From assembly GCA_030604195.1 (NCBI GenBank), contig JAUVWI010000034.1:1-34698 (forward strand): a stretch of 34,698 nt of DNA, given 5' to 3'. This document shows positions 17,281-25,165 of this stretch, piece after piece; position 1 is the first letter of the stretch, and every line of letters begins with the position of its first letter. The translations under genes were made by a program, and so were the position numbers. Under the pieces are notes generated by a model, which made no database searches, was not told the DNA's origin, and was given only the letters and a program-made list of their open reading frames with translations. The DNA is from Spirochaetales bacterium (lineage in GTDB: Bacteria > Spirochaetota > Spirochaetia > SZUA-6 > DRHE01).

Positions 17281-17308
17281 TTGGCCCGTTATTTGCATAT
17301 ACTATTAC
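17281..17308 (+). promoter_or_regulatory. Promoter for the dolichol/phytol kinase-like gene
   Basis: TTGGCC (17281-17286), a 16-nt spacer and TATTAC (17303-17308), 9 nt before the ATG at 17318. Its position argues against the upstream TTG at 17240 as the translation start and predicts an mRNA with almost no leader. Confidence 0.4.
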
Positions 17309-17317
17309 TACAGAACT

Positions 17318-17941
17318 ATGGAAAGAATTATTACGACTATCAGACATGGCCATATAGTTGGCGAACATGTACAAATTGAATTAATAAGAAAAAGCCTTCA
17401 CCTGCTTATCTCCCTGGTGCCCCTTTTAGCGGCAATGAATAAAGAGTTTACCATGCTGCTGTTAGCGTCAGGCACCCTGTTCTATGCCTTTGCGGAACAA
17501 TTACGTTTAACGGGCAGTCCGGTTTTTATTATCTCCAGCTTAACGGTCAGTGCCTCCCGCTATAGAGATCGGGGACGCTTTGTACTCGGCCCCGTAACCC
17601 TTGGTATTGGCGCCATGTTGGCCCTGCTTCTTTATCCCGCACCGGCGGCAGCGATTGCTATATATGCCCTGGCCTTTGGCGATAGCGCGGCCAGCCTTAT
17701 GGGCAAACTTATTGGCGGATTACAGATTCCCTTTACTAACGGAAAAACAGCAGCAGGAAGCCTTTCCTGCTTCCTGGCCGTACTATGGGTTACCTTCAGG
17801 GTAACCGGCAGTGCGGAGATATCATTTATTATTGCCATAACGGCCACCTTACTGGAAGTCTTACCCTCCGGTGATCTCGATAATTTGTTTCTTCCCGTGG
17901 GCACCGGTATGGTAGCCACCTATCTTCTAGTAATTAATTGA
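17318..17941 (+). CDS. Dolichol/phytol kinase-like CTP-dependent membrane kinase
   Basis: Polytopic protein of the SEC59/VTE5 (cytidylyltransferase-related) family, which phosphorylates polyprenols or related lipids with CTP. The product (207 aa from ATG 17318) shows ELIRKSLHLLISLVPL near the start, SRYRDRGRFVLGPVTLG, the conserved LAFGDSAASLMGKLIG, then NGKTAAGSLSCF and LEVLPSGDLDNLFLPVGTG, with about six membrane spans. These are the expected order and spacing. An in-frame TTG at 17240 would extend the protein by 26 residues across the promoter region and is less likely. No Shine-Dalgarno is visible. The substrate cannot be named; undecaprenol or another isoprenoid alcohol is plausible. Confidence 0.85.
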   Translation: MERIITTIRHGHIVGEHVQIELIRKSLHLLISLVPLLAAMNKEFTMLLLASGTLFYAFAEQLRLTGSPVFIISSLTVSASRYRDRGRFVLGPVTLGIGAMLALLLYPAPAAAIAIYALAFGDSAASLMGKLIGGLQIPFTNGKTAAGSLSCFLAVLWVTFRVTGSAEISFIIAITATLLEVLPSGDLDNLFLPVGTGMVATYLLVIN

Positions 17942-18002
17942 GATTATTGTCTTACAACACAATGCCTATCAACCTCGTTTAAGGGTTTCGGCCCAGCCTC
18001 AA

Positions 18003-18740
18003 TTAAACCCAGAGGTAGAATATCCCTATTTGCCTTGAAAAGATAAGAGTGCCCAGTACCAGCAAAACAATACCAGGAAAGAAAAACAGGGGCTGCAAAC
18101 CTGAAAAAACCAGCTCCCTGCCGACTATGAGCAATAAACCAGCCAGGGCTATAATCAGGAACCGCTTACTTAAACGGATAAAAGCTGCTGCCAGAAAATT
18201 TATTATCAATAATAGACCCAGGGTATAACTTAAAAACATATATCCCTTCCTGTCTCCCAATTTATATAGAAGCTCACCCTGGATTGTTGTGATATCCAGG
18301 GGCAGAATACTGCAGAGCACAAGAGAAATAAAAAGAAGAGCAAGAACTAAGGCGCTGTGGTTCCTGTACTTAAATCCTACGCCATAGAGGCTTGAAGTAA
18401 AAAGGCAAAGCAATCCAAAGACACGCCCCCAGTATACAGACCGGCTCAAGATATTCCGGATATAAAGGGGAGCATTTAAAGAATGCGGGAGAACAGCAAG
18501 CCCCCTTAAGCTTTCAAGAGTTAGTGAAAAAAGAAAAAGAAGGAGAAAGAACACTTCAAGTGAGCTGGTTTTAATATATAGATTTCTTAAGCCCACATTG
18601 GCAAAGAGGGAGAATAGAAGCAGAATAAGCAGCCCAGTGTGAAGCTCCTTAAGAAGCAGGCCGCCATGCAGCAGAAGATATTCGGTAATAAAAAATATAA
18701 CAATCAGAAGCAGGTTAAAAATAAAACCCGCAATAAGCAT
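18003..18740 (-). CDS. Polytopic membrane protein of unknown function
   Basis: I do not recognise the family. The product is about 245 aa and almost entirely hydrophobic, with seven or eight spans and few polar motifs (NAPLYIRNILSRSVYWGRVFG, KLGDRKGYMFLSYTLG). I prefer ATG 18740 (MLIAGFIFNLLL) because AAGGGG lies 8-9 nt upstream. ATG 18773 would add eleven residues (MISNRLKGQRH) and has no ribosome site. It is divergent from the DAHP synthase gene with only a short spacer and convergent with the kinase-like gene (61-nt gap without a clear terminator). No charged pore or catalytic motif can be read that would suggest transport or enzymatic function. Confidence 0.75.
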   Translation of the reverse strand: MLIAGFIFNLLLIVIFFITEYLLLHGGLLLKELHTGLLILLLFSLFANVGLRNLYIKTSSLEVFFLLLFLFSLTLESLRGLAVLPHSLNAPLYIRNILSRSVYWGRVFGLLCLFTSSLYGVGFKYRNHSALVLALLFISLVLCSILPLDITTIQGELLYKLGDRKGYMFLSYTLGLLLIINFLAAAFIRLSKRFLIIALAGLLLIVGRELVFSGLQPLFFFPGIVLLVLGTLIFSRQIGIFYLWV

Positions 18741-18778
18741 GTGTCGCTGCCCCTTTAGCCGATTACTGATCATAGCTA

Positions 18779-18808
18779 TTTACAAAACCGGGGTTTTTCT
18801 AGTATCAT
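18779..18808 (+). promoter_or_regulatory. Promoter for the DAHP synthase gene, leaderless spacing
   Basis: TTTACA (18779-18784), an 18-nt spacer and TATCAT (18803-18808), only 6 nt before the ATG at 18815. The transcription start should fall on or next to the A of the start codon, and no Shine-Dalgarno is present. Confidence 0.55.
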
Positions 18809-18814
18809 CTTTGC

Positions 18815-19831
18815 ATGATACTGGTATTTAAGAAAGATGCAACAGAAAAGCAAATTCAAAATGCAATCGTCAAAATAGAGTCCCTGAACTATCAACCCCA
18901 TTTAAGCCGGGGGGTACTGAAAACAATCATCGGTGTAACCGGAGATGACCGCTCTATTTCCGAAGACGAATTCAACCAGCTGCCCGGTGTGGAAAAGGTT
19001 ATCCACGTTCTTAAACCATACAAGCTCTCTTCCCGGGAGTTTCACGCGCAAAATACTGAAATCGATGTAAACAACACTATAATTGACAACAATACTTTTA
19101 CCATAATTGCCGGCCCCTGCTCAGTTGAAAATGAAGAGCAGATTGAAAGTGTAGCTGTGCTCCTGGGGAAAGCAGGACTGAAGTTTATTCGCGGCGGTGC
19201 TTTCAAGCCCAGATCGTCCCCCTACTCCTTCCAGGGGTTGGGAGAAAAAGGATTAAAAATCCTGAAATCCGGGGCCGCCAGTTACGGTCTTGGTGTTGTC
19301 ACCGAAATACTATCTGAATACCACGTGGATATGGTGGGCAAATATACGGATGTTTTCCAGGTCGGCGCACGAAACATGCAGAATTACGCCCTTTTAAAGG
19401 CTCTGGGGGAAACCCAAAAACCGGTTCTGCTAAAACGTTCTCCCATGGGTACCATTGAGGAACTCCTGCTCTCTGCAGAGTACATTATGAAGGGCGGCAA
19501 TTCCCGGGTGCTTCTATGTGAACGCGGTATTCGCACTTTTGAGACTGCCACCCGTAATACCCTTGATATCGGTGCTGTTCCCGTGGTAAAGCGTTTGAGC
19601 CATCTGCCTATATTTGTTGATCCCAGCCATTCCATGGGGGACTGGCACTATGTTGGAGCGGCAAGCCTGGCCGCCCTGGCCGCCGGCGCCAACGGATTAT
19701 TACTGGAAATCCACCCCGACCCGGGTTCGGCTAAATCAGATGGCAAGCAAAGCCTCAACTTTACCAACTTTGAACTTCTGCTTGATAAGCTGAAAATTGT
19801 CGCGGACAGCCTGTCAATAAGGGTTCAATAA
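18815..19831 (+). CDS. aroF: 3-deoxy-7-phosphoheptulonate (DAHP) synthase, type I beta
   Basis: Condenses phosphoenolpyruvate and erythrose 4-phosphate in the first step of the shikimate pathway. The 338-aa product has an N-terminal ferredoxin-like regulatory domain (1-70; MILVFKKDATEKQIQNAI), as in the Thermotoga enzyme, where it mediates aromatic amino acid inhibition. The catalytic barrel shows IAGPCSVEN, RGGAFKPRSSPYSFQG, VGARNMQNYALLKALG, LLKRSPMGTIEE and FVDPSHSMG, with LLLEIHPDPGSAKSDGKQSL at the end. All metal and substrate residues expected of the family appear present. It is a single-gene unit; no other aro genes are nearby. The ATG is tightly fused to a promoter. Confidence 0.96.
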   Translation: MILVFKKDATEKQIQNAIVKIESLNYQPHLSRGVLKTIIGVTGDDRSISEDEFNQLPGVEKVIHVLKPYKLSSREFHAQNTEIDVNNTIIDNNTFTIIAGPCSVENEEQIESVAVLLGKAGLKFIRGGAFKPRSSPYSFQGLGEKGLKILKSGAASYGLGVVTEILSEYHVDMVGKYTDVFQVGARNMQNYALLKALGETQKPVLLKRSPMGTIEELLLSAEYIMKGGNSRVLLCERGIRTFETATRNTLDIGAVPVVKRLSHLPIFVDPSHSMGDWHYVGAASLAALAAGANGLLLEIHPDPGSAKSDGKQSLNFTNFELLLDKLKIVADSLSIRVQ

Positions 19832-19889
19832 TAAATTTTCTCTCTCAACCGCTACTCAATAATTTACGATACTCTCTATAGGAGTCGAC

Positions 19890-20705
19890 ATGCTATTACC
19901 TTTAAAATCTTGCGCGTTCAGCGCAAAAAGTAATCAAGTCCAGCGCCCGAATACATTATTTGGTACTTTTGCTTATAAAACTTTGGTTGCCGCTGTAAAG
20001 GACGCTGGGAGAATGAGAACAGTATATCTGATACTTTTAGTAATTTTGCTTTCTACAGCCTGCCTCTTTGCCGGTGATATTGCCAACTTCCAAAACCTGG
20101 GTTTCTCTCCCGATTCCAGGTATTTTATGTTCGGACAATACGGTATAAATGAAAAAAATTCTTCACCCTATGCTGATATTTTTTTTGTTAATGTTAAGAG
20201 CAACACTTTTCTGCCCCAGGGTGTAAAACATGTTCAATTCCGGGAATCGGTAGAGCCGGGCAACGATGGCAGGGGCGCTTTATTCAGCCTTTTGGAAGAG
20301 TCTTACAATCTGACTAAAAAGTACAATATCAGCCACATCGCCACCGGAAGATTTTTATATATACTCCTGGATGGCGAAGAACCCAAAGAGGAGCTTAATT
20401 TCAGGGATTTTCAAAGCGGACAAAAATATAATATTACACTCAGCCAGAAAACCAGGGGTGAAGGAAAAAACACAGCGGCCGCTTTCCATATTGTGCTTAC
20501 GATTGAAGATAAATCCGGGAAAACCCGCAACCTGGTTGTAGGCCTGCCAAACTACTGGCGAAGCGGTGTCAGAGCTTACCGCATTAAGAGAATCATCCTG
20601 GCGCCTGATGAAAAATCTCTGATCTTCATGATTCAGAAGGAAGAGGTGGATTCAGCAGGGCGCAATATCCGCTTTATGGTGGAGACTGTGATCACTGGTA
20701 CTTAA
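19890..20705 (+). CDS. DUF2259-type secreted protein
   Basis: The mature part matches the DUF2259 family of predicted secreted proteins, with DIANFQNLGFSPDSRYFMFG, QYGINEKNSSPYADIFFVNV and the later FMIQKEEVDSAGRNIRFMVET. The function is unknown. The start is ambiguous. ATG 19890 has a good ribosome site (GGAG, 7 nt away) but puts 41 residues before the signal peptide. ATG 20013 (MRTVYLILLVILLSTACLFA) gives a standard signal peptide directly, with AAGGA about 10 nt upstream. The 41-residue stretch is largely encoded by the dispersed repeat at 19937-19998, so the long form may be an insertion product that kept frame. Its 3' end overlaps the convergent deacetylase gene by 14 nt. Confidence 0.8.
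   Translation: MLLPLKSCAFSAKSNQVQRPNTLFGTFAYKTLVAAVKDAGRMRTVYLILLVILLSTACLFAGDIANFQNLGFSPDSRYFMFGQYGINEKNSSPYADIFFVNVKSNTFLPQGVKHVQFRESVEPGNDGRGALFSLLEESYNLTKKYNISHIATGRFLYILLDGEEPKEELNFRDFQSGQKYNITLSQKTRGEGKNTAAAFHIVLTIEDKSGKTRNLVVGLPNYWRSGVRAYRIKRIILAPDEKSLIFMIQKEEVDSAGRNIRFMVETVITGT
19937..19998 (+). repeat. Dispersed repeat, copy A
   Basis: Ungapped match to 33209-33270: 48 of 62 positions by hand count, with the first 17 bases identical (AGTCCAGCGCCCGAATA) and strong blocks at ACTT and GGTTGC. It lies between the ribosome site at 19878-19889 and the signal peptide of the DUF2259 gene. Weaker similarity continues to about 20029. Just upstream is a short hairpin, TTGCGC-GTTCA-GCGCAA. Confidence 0.7.
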
Positions 20706-21450
20706 TGTAATCCTTTAGATCTTCCTGGATCTGTGTTGTTTTTTGAAATCCACCGCCAAGGTGCTGCCAGAAAGCTTCTGCATACTCGACATTGACCATA
20801 TCCCCGAGTTCAGAACTATATCTCTTCATGTCATCAAATAGATTATCCATCCTGTGCATTACCCGCATCAGCTCCAACTGGGTTTTGTGGTATGACAACA
20901 TCTCCATCTTGGTATCGATTGTTGACGAAATGTCAATAAAGAAATGGGGTGGGGATATCTTAGAGCCAAGGGGATCGGTGAATCCCAGCGGCGCCGTATG
21001 ATAGAGCAAAGGAGTAATAGATAATGGCGGCTCATTGCAGGGTACATTCGGCAATGTTGCCAGCATAGCGGCTGACTCCACAATATTGGCAGTTGTGCGA
21101 TGATCACTGTGATAATCTGAAGGCAGATGAGTAAAAACCAATCCCGCTTTTTCTCTGCGTATAAGAGCGGTTGTTTGAATTCTAAGCTCACTTGAGTCAA
21201 AGAGGTAGCCGTCTCTTCCCTCCAGGCAATAATATTCTGCATCTAAAACAGCTGCAGCCTTTTCAGCCTCGGATTTCCTGAGTGCAATTGTATCAGCTTC
21301 ACTCATATTGACGCCGCCCATACCGCCGGCAGTCAATGTGACGATAACTATCCGATACCCTGTGTCTTTTAATAATCTCAAAGTCCCTGCGCAAAAGATT
21401 TCAGTATCATCAGGGTGGGCGTGAATGACTACTGCAGTTCTATTATGCAT
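20692..21450 (-). CDS. PIG-L/LmbE family zinc-dependent deacetylase
   Basis: The family removes acetyl groups from N-acetylglucosamine units (PIG-L, MshB, BshB) or related amides. From ATG 21450 (GGAGG 6-7 nt upstream; an ATG at 21471 lacks a ribosome site) the 252-aa product shows AHPDDTEIFCAGTL, with zinc ligands His12 and Asp15 and catalytic Asp14 (by family analogy), and DYHSDHR with ligand His117. VTLTAGGMGG and EGRDGYLFDSSELR are also typical. No signal peptide, so cytoplasmic. It is the last gene of the seven-gene operon, and its start overlaps the phosphofructokinase stop by 8 nt (ATGCATAA), so the two are translationally coupled. The context implies an acetylated amino sugar or glycoside as substrate. 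Confidence 0.93.
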   Translation of the reverse strand: MHNRTAVVIHAHPDDTEIFCAGTLRLLKDTGYRIVIVTLTAGGMGGVNMSEADTIALRKSEAEKAAAVLDAEYYCLEGRDGYLFDSSELRIQTTALIRREKAGLVFTHLPSDYHSDHRTTANIVESAAMLATLPNVPCNEPPLSITPLLYHTAPLGFTDPLGSKISPPHFFIDISSTIDTKMEMLSYHKTQLELMRVMHRMDNLFDDMKRYSSELGDMVNVEYAEAFWQHLGGGFQKTTQIQEDLKDYIKYQ

Positions 21451-22642
21451 ATTTTTCCTCCAGCTTAACATAATCCGGCAGCTCCGAAATCAGGGGACGC
21501 AGGTATTCATAAAAGTTGTCGCTGACAAAGTTGCCTTCCTGATTGATATATTCATCAGGTATTGGCCTGGCTCTGACTGCCACCTCTTTTAAGGCCGCTT
21601 TGCCATATTTCACCCTGTAGGGGGAGTTTGCCACTCTTTCAATAGAAACCATGAAACCTGATTCCCCTGCCTCAGCCATTTGTACCGCGTTCAAACCGCA
21701 CTGATAGGCTTCTTTCAGGTCATTGGCTTCGGCCCTGTCCATGGCGCACATAATCAGGGACTCCGTGATCTGAAATTCGCCTCTTAAGTTCAGTTTATCC
21801 CCAATCATCCTGTGCAGATTCATAGCCACACTGGCGCCCCCCATGGCCCCGAACTCGACATTCCCGAATTTATCCTCTGTCAAAGCAGCGCTAACCGGTG
21901 TGCCGTCGGAAAACTTGATTCCTTCGCCGCACACTACAGAAACCCAGCCGTATTTCTCTATGCAGCGCTCAACATCGGCCAGGAAATTATCCGTATTAAA
22001 TACCCTTTCAGGCATGTAGATCAGGTGGGGAGCTTCTTCCTCTTTTTTTCCGGCCAGCGCGGTAGCCGCGGCAAGCCAGCCTGAATCCCGCCCGATAGTC
22101 TGGTAGATCACGTATCTGTCCACCCGCTTCATGTCTCTCGCTAAAACACCGGCCTGCATTACATTCAGTATATTGCTCCTGGCCGCAGAAGCGAATCCAG
22201 GGGTGTGATCCGTGCCGAATAGATCGTTATCCACGGTTTTCGGAATACCTACGCCAACCAGGTCATAGTTTTTCTCCCTGCAGTACTCTTCGACCCGATT
22301 AATAGTGTCCATAGTATCATTGCCGCCGATCAGAAAGAAATACCTGATATTATTTTTTCTTAAAACATCCAGCACCTTCGGGAAATCAGCCTCTTTCAGC
22401 TTATGCCTGGACGATCCCAGTGCTGAGGAGGGTGTCCTTCTCAACCCTCCAAGTATATGTTCCGGCTGAGCGCCCAGATTGATCAGAAGTTCCTCCATGA
22501 GCCCTTCGATCCCATACTGCATGCCATAGATATTTTTTATTTGTGCTGATCTGATAGAGGCTTCAACCACTCCGGCCAGACTGCTGTTTATAACCGATGT
22601 GGGTCCGCCGGATTGTCCGATTACTGCATTGCCGGTTATCAT
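21443..22642 (-). CDS. pfp: PPi-type 6-phosphofructokinase
   Basis: The 399-aa product belongs to the PfkA superfamily. Two diagnostic positions point to pyrophosphate as phosphoryl donor: GGNDT (106-110) carries Asp109 where ATP enzymes have Gly, and PKTVDND (134-140) carries Lys135 where ATP enzymes have Gly. The catalytic Asp pair TVDND and the GRDSGWLAAATALA motif are intact. AGGAG lies 7 nt before the ATG. The reaction is reversible, fructose 6-phosphate + PPi to fructose 1,6-bisphosphate + Pi. The gene sits inside an apparent sugar-degradation operon and not with glycolytic genes, so a different sugar phosphate (for instance a tagatose- or sedoheptulose-phosphate) is possible, but that is inference. 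Confidence 0.93.
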   Translation of the reverse strand: MITGNAVIGQSGGPTSVINSSLAGVVEASIRSAQIKNIYGMQYGIEGLMEELLINLGAQPEHILGGLRRTPSSALGSSRHKLKEADFPKVLDVLRKNNIRYFFLIGGNDTMDTINRVEEYCREKNYDLVGVGIPKTVDNDLFGTDHTPGFASAARSNILNVMQAGVLARDMKRVDRYVIYQTIGRDSGWLAAATALAGKKEEEAPHLIYMPERVFNTDNFLADVERCIEKYGWVSVVCGEGIKFSDGTPVSAALTEDKFGNVEFGAMGGASVAMNLHRMIGDKLNLRGEFQITESLIMCAMDRAEANDLKEAYQCGLNAVQMAEAGESGFMVSIERVANSPYRVKYGKAALKEVAVRARPIPDEYINQEGNFVSDNFYEYLRPLISELPDYVKLEEKYA

Positions 22643-22661
22643 TTATTTCTCCTGATTCTTA

Positions 22662-23327
22662 TTAGCATAGCTTCTCTTCCAGGAATTCAATTTCGCCGAA
22701 AAAATCCGGCCTGTGAAAATCGGGATTTTCTGTCTTGATAGGATTCCAGGCAATATAGTGAGGCACAAAAAGTTCATCTCCACATTTATAAAAGTTCGCC
22801 CTGAATCGCTTTCCCCACGGTTTAAATAATTCACTCCCTGAAAAAATATCCAATGGAATTGCACAGGTAATTTCCCAGGTAAAATTGCCACTTTTTTCTG
22901 TAAAAGGAGTAGAGCCCAGGGTTGAGAACCCTTCTATGCTATTCACCTCCTCAGGATTCAACAGGGCGCGGTCCTCTCTACAAGTGCCATGACCAACCAG
23001 GCAGGTGCTTATACAATTGAATTCGAAATTGAAATAGGTGCCGTCCCCAGGAGAAACAAAAAACTCAACACAGCTGTCCCTGCAGACCATTTCATTGGTT
23101 TTTACCCGTGTTGCCAGTATATACTGTTCACGGATTCTGTATTTTAAAAAGATCTCATTATTTGAGCAGGCAGCCACAAAAGATGCTTCAGGCCGGTATG
23201 AGAACTCCGGCCAGGGAACTTCGCCGATTACAACCGGTGTCATTCCCGCGTCAAGCCACGCTGTCCCCTCAGCAAGAGGAGGCCTTTTCTTGCTGAAATC
23301 AATGTAAGGTATCTGAATTCTCTTCAT
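22662..23327 (-). CDS. Carbohydrate-binding family 9-like (CBM9-like) protein
   Basis: The 221-aa product resembles the single-domain CBM9-like/DOMON-type beta-sandwich proteins: FVAACSNNEIFLKYRIREQY, the SCVEFFVSPGDGTYFNFEFN core, WEITCAIPLDIF and GKRFRANFYKCGDE are arranged as in that fold. Such domains usually bind glycans outside the cell, yet no signal peptide is visible (MKRIQIPYIDFSKK), so this one looks cytoplasmic. It sits 15-19 nt from its operon neighbours, with AGGA upstream of the ATG. A role in binding or handling the sugar processed by the operon is likely. An enzymatic role cannot be excluded. The assignment rests on pattern similarity. Confidence 0.7.
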   Translation of the reverse strand: MKRIQIPYIDFSKKRPPLAEGTAWLDAGMTPVVIGEVPWPEFSYRPEASFVAACSNNEIFLKYRIREQYILATRVKTNEMVCRDSCVEFFVSPGDGTYFNFEFNCISTCLVGHGTCREDRALLNPEEVNSIEGFSTLGSTPFTEKSGNFTWEITCAIPLDIFSGSELFKPWGKRFRANFYKCGDELFVPHYIAWNPIKTENPDFHRPDFFGEIEFLEEKLC

Positions 23328-23342
23328 GATAGGTCCTGTCAG

Positions 23343-24197
23343 CTACCGGTCTTGAAAATATTTAAGAAAATCAACACCGGCTTTAATATCACCAGCTCTA
23401 TCTTCTCCATTCTCTCTTTCTATGGTGATATACCCGGAATAATCAATAGATTCAAGGGCTTTCAAATATTCAGGAAAATTCACATTTCCTTCCCCGAGAG
23501 GGAGTTCTACAAAATAATCATCGAAATTAATATTCTCAGGATTGCCTTCAGCAAAAGCATTATATATCTGAACAGGATCACATTTTCTAACCATTCTTCC
23601 GTCCTTCGCGTGGGTGTGAACAATATAATCCTTAAGGTTAATCACGGCTTGAGCAGGATTTTCGCCCTGAACCATAACCAGGTTGGCCGGGTCTAGATTA
23701 ACCTTCAGGTTATTCTTGCCTACCTCCTCGATAAAACTCTTTAATCTTAAGGATTTCTCAGGGCCGGTCTCAACAGCCAGAAAAACCCCCATCTTTTCCG
23801 CATGCCTGCATATATTCTGTAATGCCTCCTGCATTGCGTAATATTTTTTATTCTTATCCCCTGGAATCACACCTATATGAGTGGTTACAATTGTTGTTTC
23901 CAACTCATGGGCAAAATCAATGATTTTTTTTGTTTCTGGTATTTTTGATCTATTTTCCTCTTTTATTTCAAAACCGTGTCCGCCAAGGTCCCCACACAGC
24001 GCTGCTATTTCAAGAGCATGATTATCAATCTTTTTCTTTAATACTCTCCCTGAACAGGCATCCGGATTAAATAATGACATTTGATGAAAAGTAACGTACA
24101 TCTGAATACCGTCAACTTCCATTTCAGCAGCTCTTTTTAATGCATCATCAAAGGAAAGCCTGAAACAATCAATTAAGATGCCAATTTTAAAATTCAT
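23343..24197 (-). CDS. Sugar phosphate isomerase/epimerase (xylose isomerase-like TIM barrel)
   Basis: The 284-aa TIM barrel is of the IolE/IolI/tagatose-epimerase superfamily, which isomerises or epimerises keto-sugars or inositol derivatives with a divalent metal. Likely ligands appear at strand ends: Glu in FLAVETGP, Asp in KVNLDPANLVMV, His in YIVHTHAKDG and Glu in YITIERENG. FNPDACSGRVLKK and HIGVIPGDKNKK are typical loop regions. No signal peptide. Its start overlaps the upstream dehydrogenase gene by 11 nt. This and the next gene are noticeably richer in A/T and in Lys/Asn codons than the flanks, which may reflect acquisition. The substrate is not deducible. Confidence 0.88.
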   Translation of the reverse strand: MNFKIGILIDCFRLSFDDALKRAAEMEVDGIQMYVTFHQMSLFNPDACSGRVLKKKIDNHALEIAALCGDLGGHGFEIKEENRSKIPETKKIIDFAHELETTIVTTHIGVIPGDKNKKYYAMQEALQNICRHAEKMGVFLAVETGPEKSLRLKSFIEEVGKNNLKVNLDPANLVMVQGENPAQAVINLKDYIVHTHAKDGRMVRKCDPVQIYNAFAEGNPENINFDDYFVELPLGEGNVNFPEYLKALESIDYSGYITIERENGEDRAGDIKAGVDFLKYFQDR

Positions 24198-25161
24198 GTT
24201 TTACTATCCCGGTTATTTCATCAATTGCCAGGGCTGACTTCAGCGCATCCTGCATATTTACAAGGGTTCTGATTTGATGATGCTTATACGCTATAAAATC
24301 AACCAGCTGATCTTTAATCTGGTTGTTTTTGTATCCTGTAATTTCTTTGGAGAATTCCATAAACCTGTTAATAACCAGACGTTTTTCGATTAAATCACCA
24401 TTCAGCCTTGCTCTTTCAAAGTTAATGGTTATTTTACGTTGCTTCTCATCAGTTATCCAGGAAGAAAATATCTCGCCCTTATACCCTCTATTGTGCGTTG
24501 TGCACAGATTACATTCCATTATCTCATTATCAACTTTTCTTATTTTTACATTTGAAATTTTGAAATTGCCAAATATGCACTGCACCAGGTCAAGGTCATG
24601 CACCAGCTTGTCAATTAGAAGATTATCCGTTACCCGTGCAGGCTTAGAACCGGTACGAATGAATCTATAATCCCGGACCTTCCCATAGATTCGATATTTA
24701 ACAGCCTCTTTTACATCATATGTTACCGGGTTATACCTCTCTACATGTCCCGGCATAATTCTAACCTTATGCTTTTTTGATAGATTGATCAGTTTTCTCA
24801 CTTCTGCGCCATTTTCACAGACAGGCTTTTCAATAAGTAAAGAGATATTGTTCTTTATCAGTTTTCCGGCAATGTTAAAATGAGTTTTAATAGGCGTAGC
24901 TATTACCGCAGCGTTAATTTTTAAGTCTTTTCGCTCCAGGAGGTTATCGATGGAATTGAAATAATAAATACCATTCCTTTTCTCAGTCTTAAGCTTCGGA
25001 TCAACTATCGCTTTCAGCTTAAAATTCTCGAGCAAGGTGGGAAGATCATACTTATAGTAGGTCTCATACTTCTTCTGCCTACAAAGCTCATCACAGGCAT
25101 TCTTATAGATATTTCCAATATAACCATAGCCGATTATTGCTAAATTGGTTTTATCACACAT
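24187..25161 (-). CDS. Gfo/Idh/MocA family oxidoreductase (second of two)
   Basis: NAD(P)-dependent sugar dehydrogenase of 324 aa. The Rossmann domain opens with LAIIGYGYIGNIY, and the family EKP motif is LIEKPV with the conserved Lys. MPGHVERYNPVTYDV and IDKLVHDLDLVQCIFG resemble UDP-N-acetylglucosamine 3-dehydrogenase-type members more than inositol dehydrogenases. It oxidises a sugar hydroxyl to a keto group. It starts 4 nt after the upstream TIM barrel with no evident Shine-Dalgarno (coupled reinitiation likely). The composition is A/T-rich with many Lys, Asn and Ile, unlike the phosphofructokinase in the same operon. The exact substrate is unknown; an acetylated amino sugar would fit with the PIG-L gene. 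Confidence 0.88.
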   Translation of the reverse strand: MCDKTNLAIIGYGYIGNIYKNACDELCRQKKYETYYKYDLPTLLENFKLKAIVDPKLKTEKRNGIYYFNSIDNLLERKDLKINAAVIATPIKTHFNIAGKLIKNNISLLIEKPVCENGAEVRKLINLSKKHKVRIMPGHVERYNPVTYDVKEAVKYRIYGKVRDYRFIRTGSKPARVTDNLLIDKLVHDLDLVQCIFGNFKISNVKIRKVDNEIMECNLCTTHNRGYKGEIFSSWITDEKQRKITINFERARLNGDLIEKRLVINRFMEFSKEITGYKNNQIKDQLVDFIAYKHHQIRTLVNMQDALKSALAIDEITGIVKHEF

Positions 25162-25165
25162 GCAT

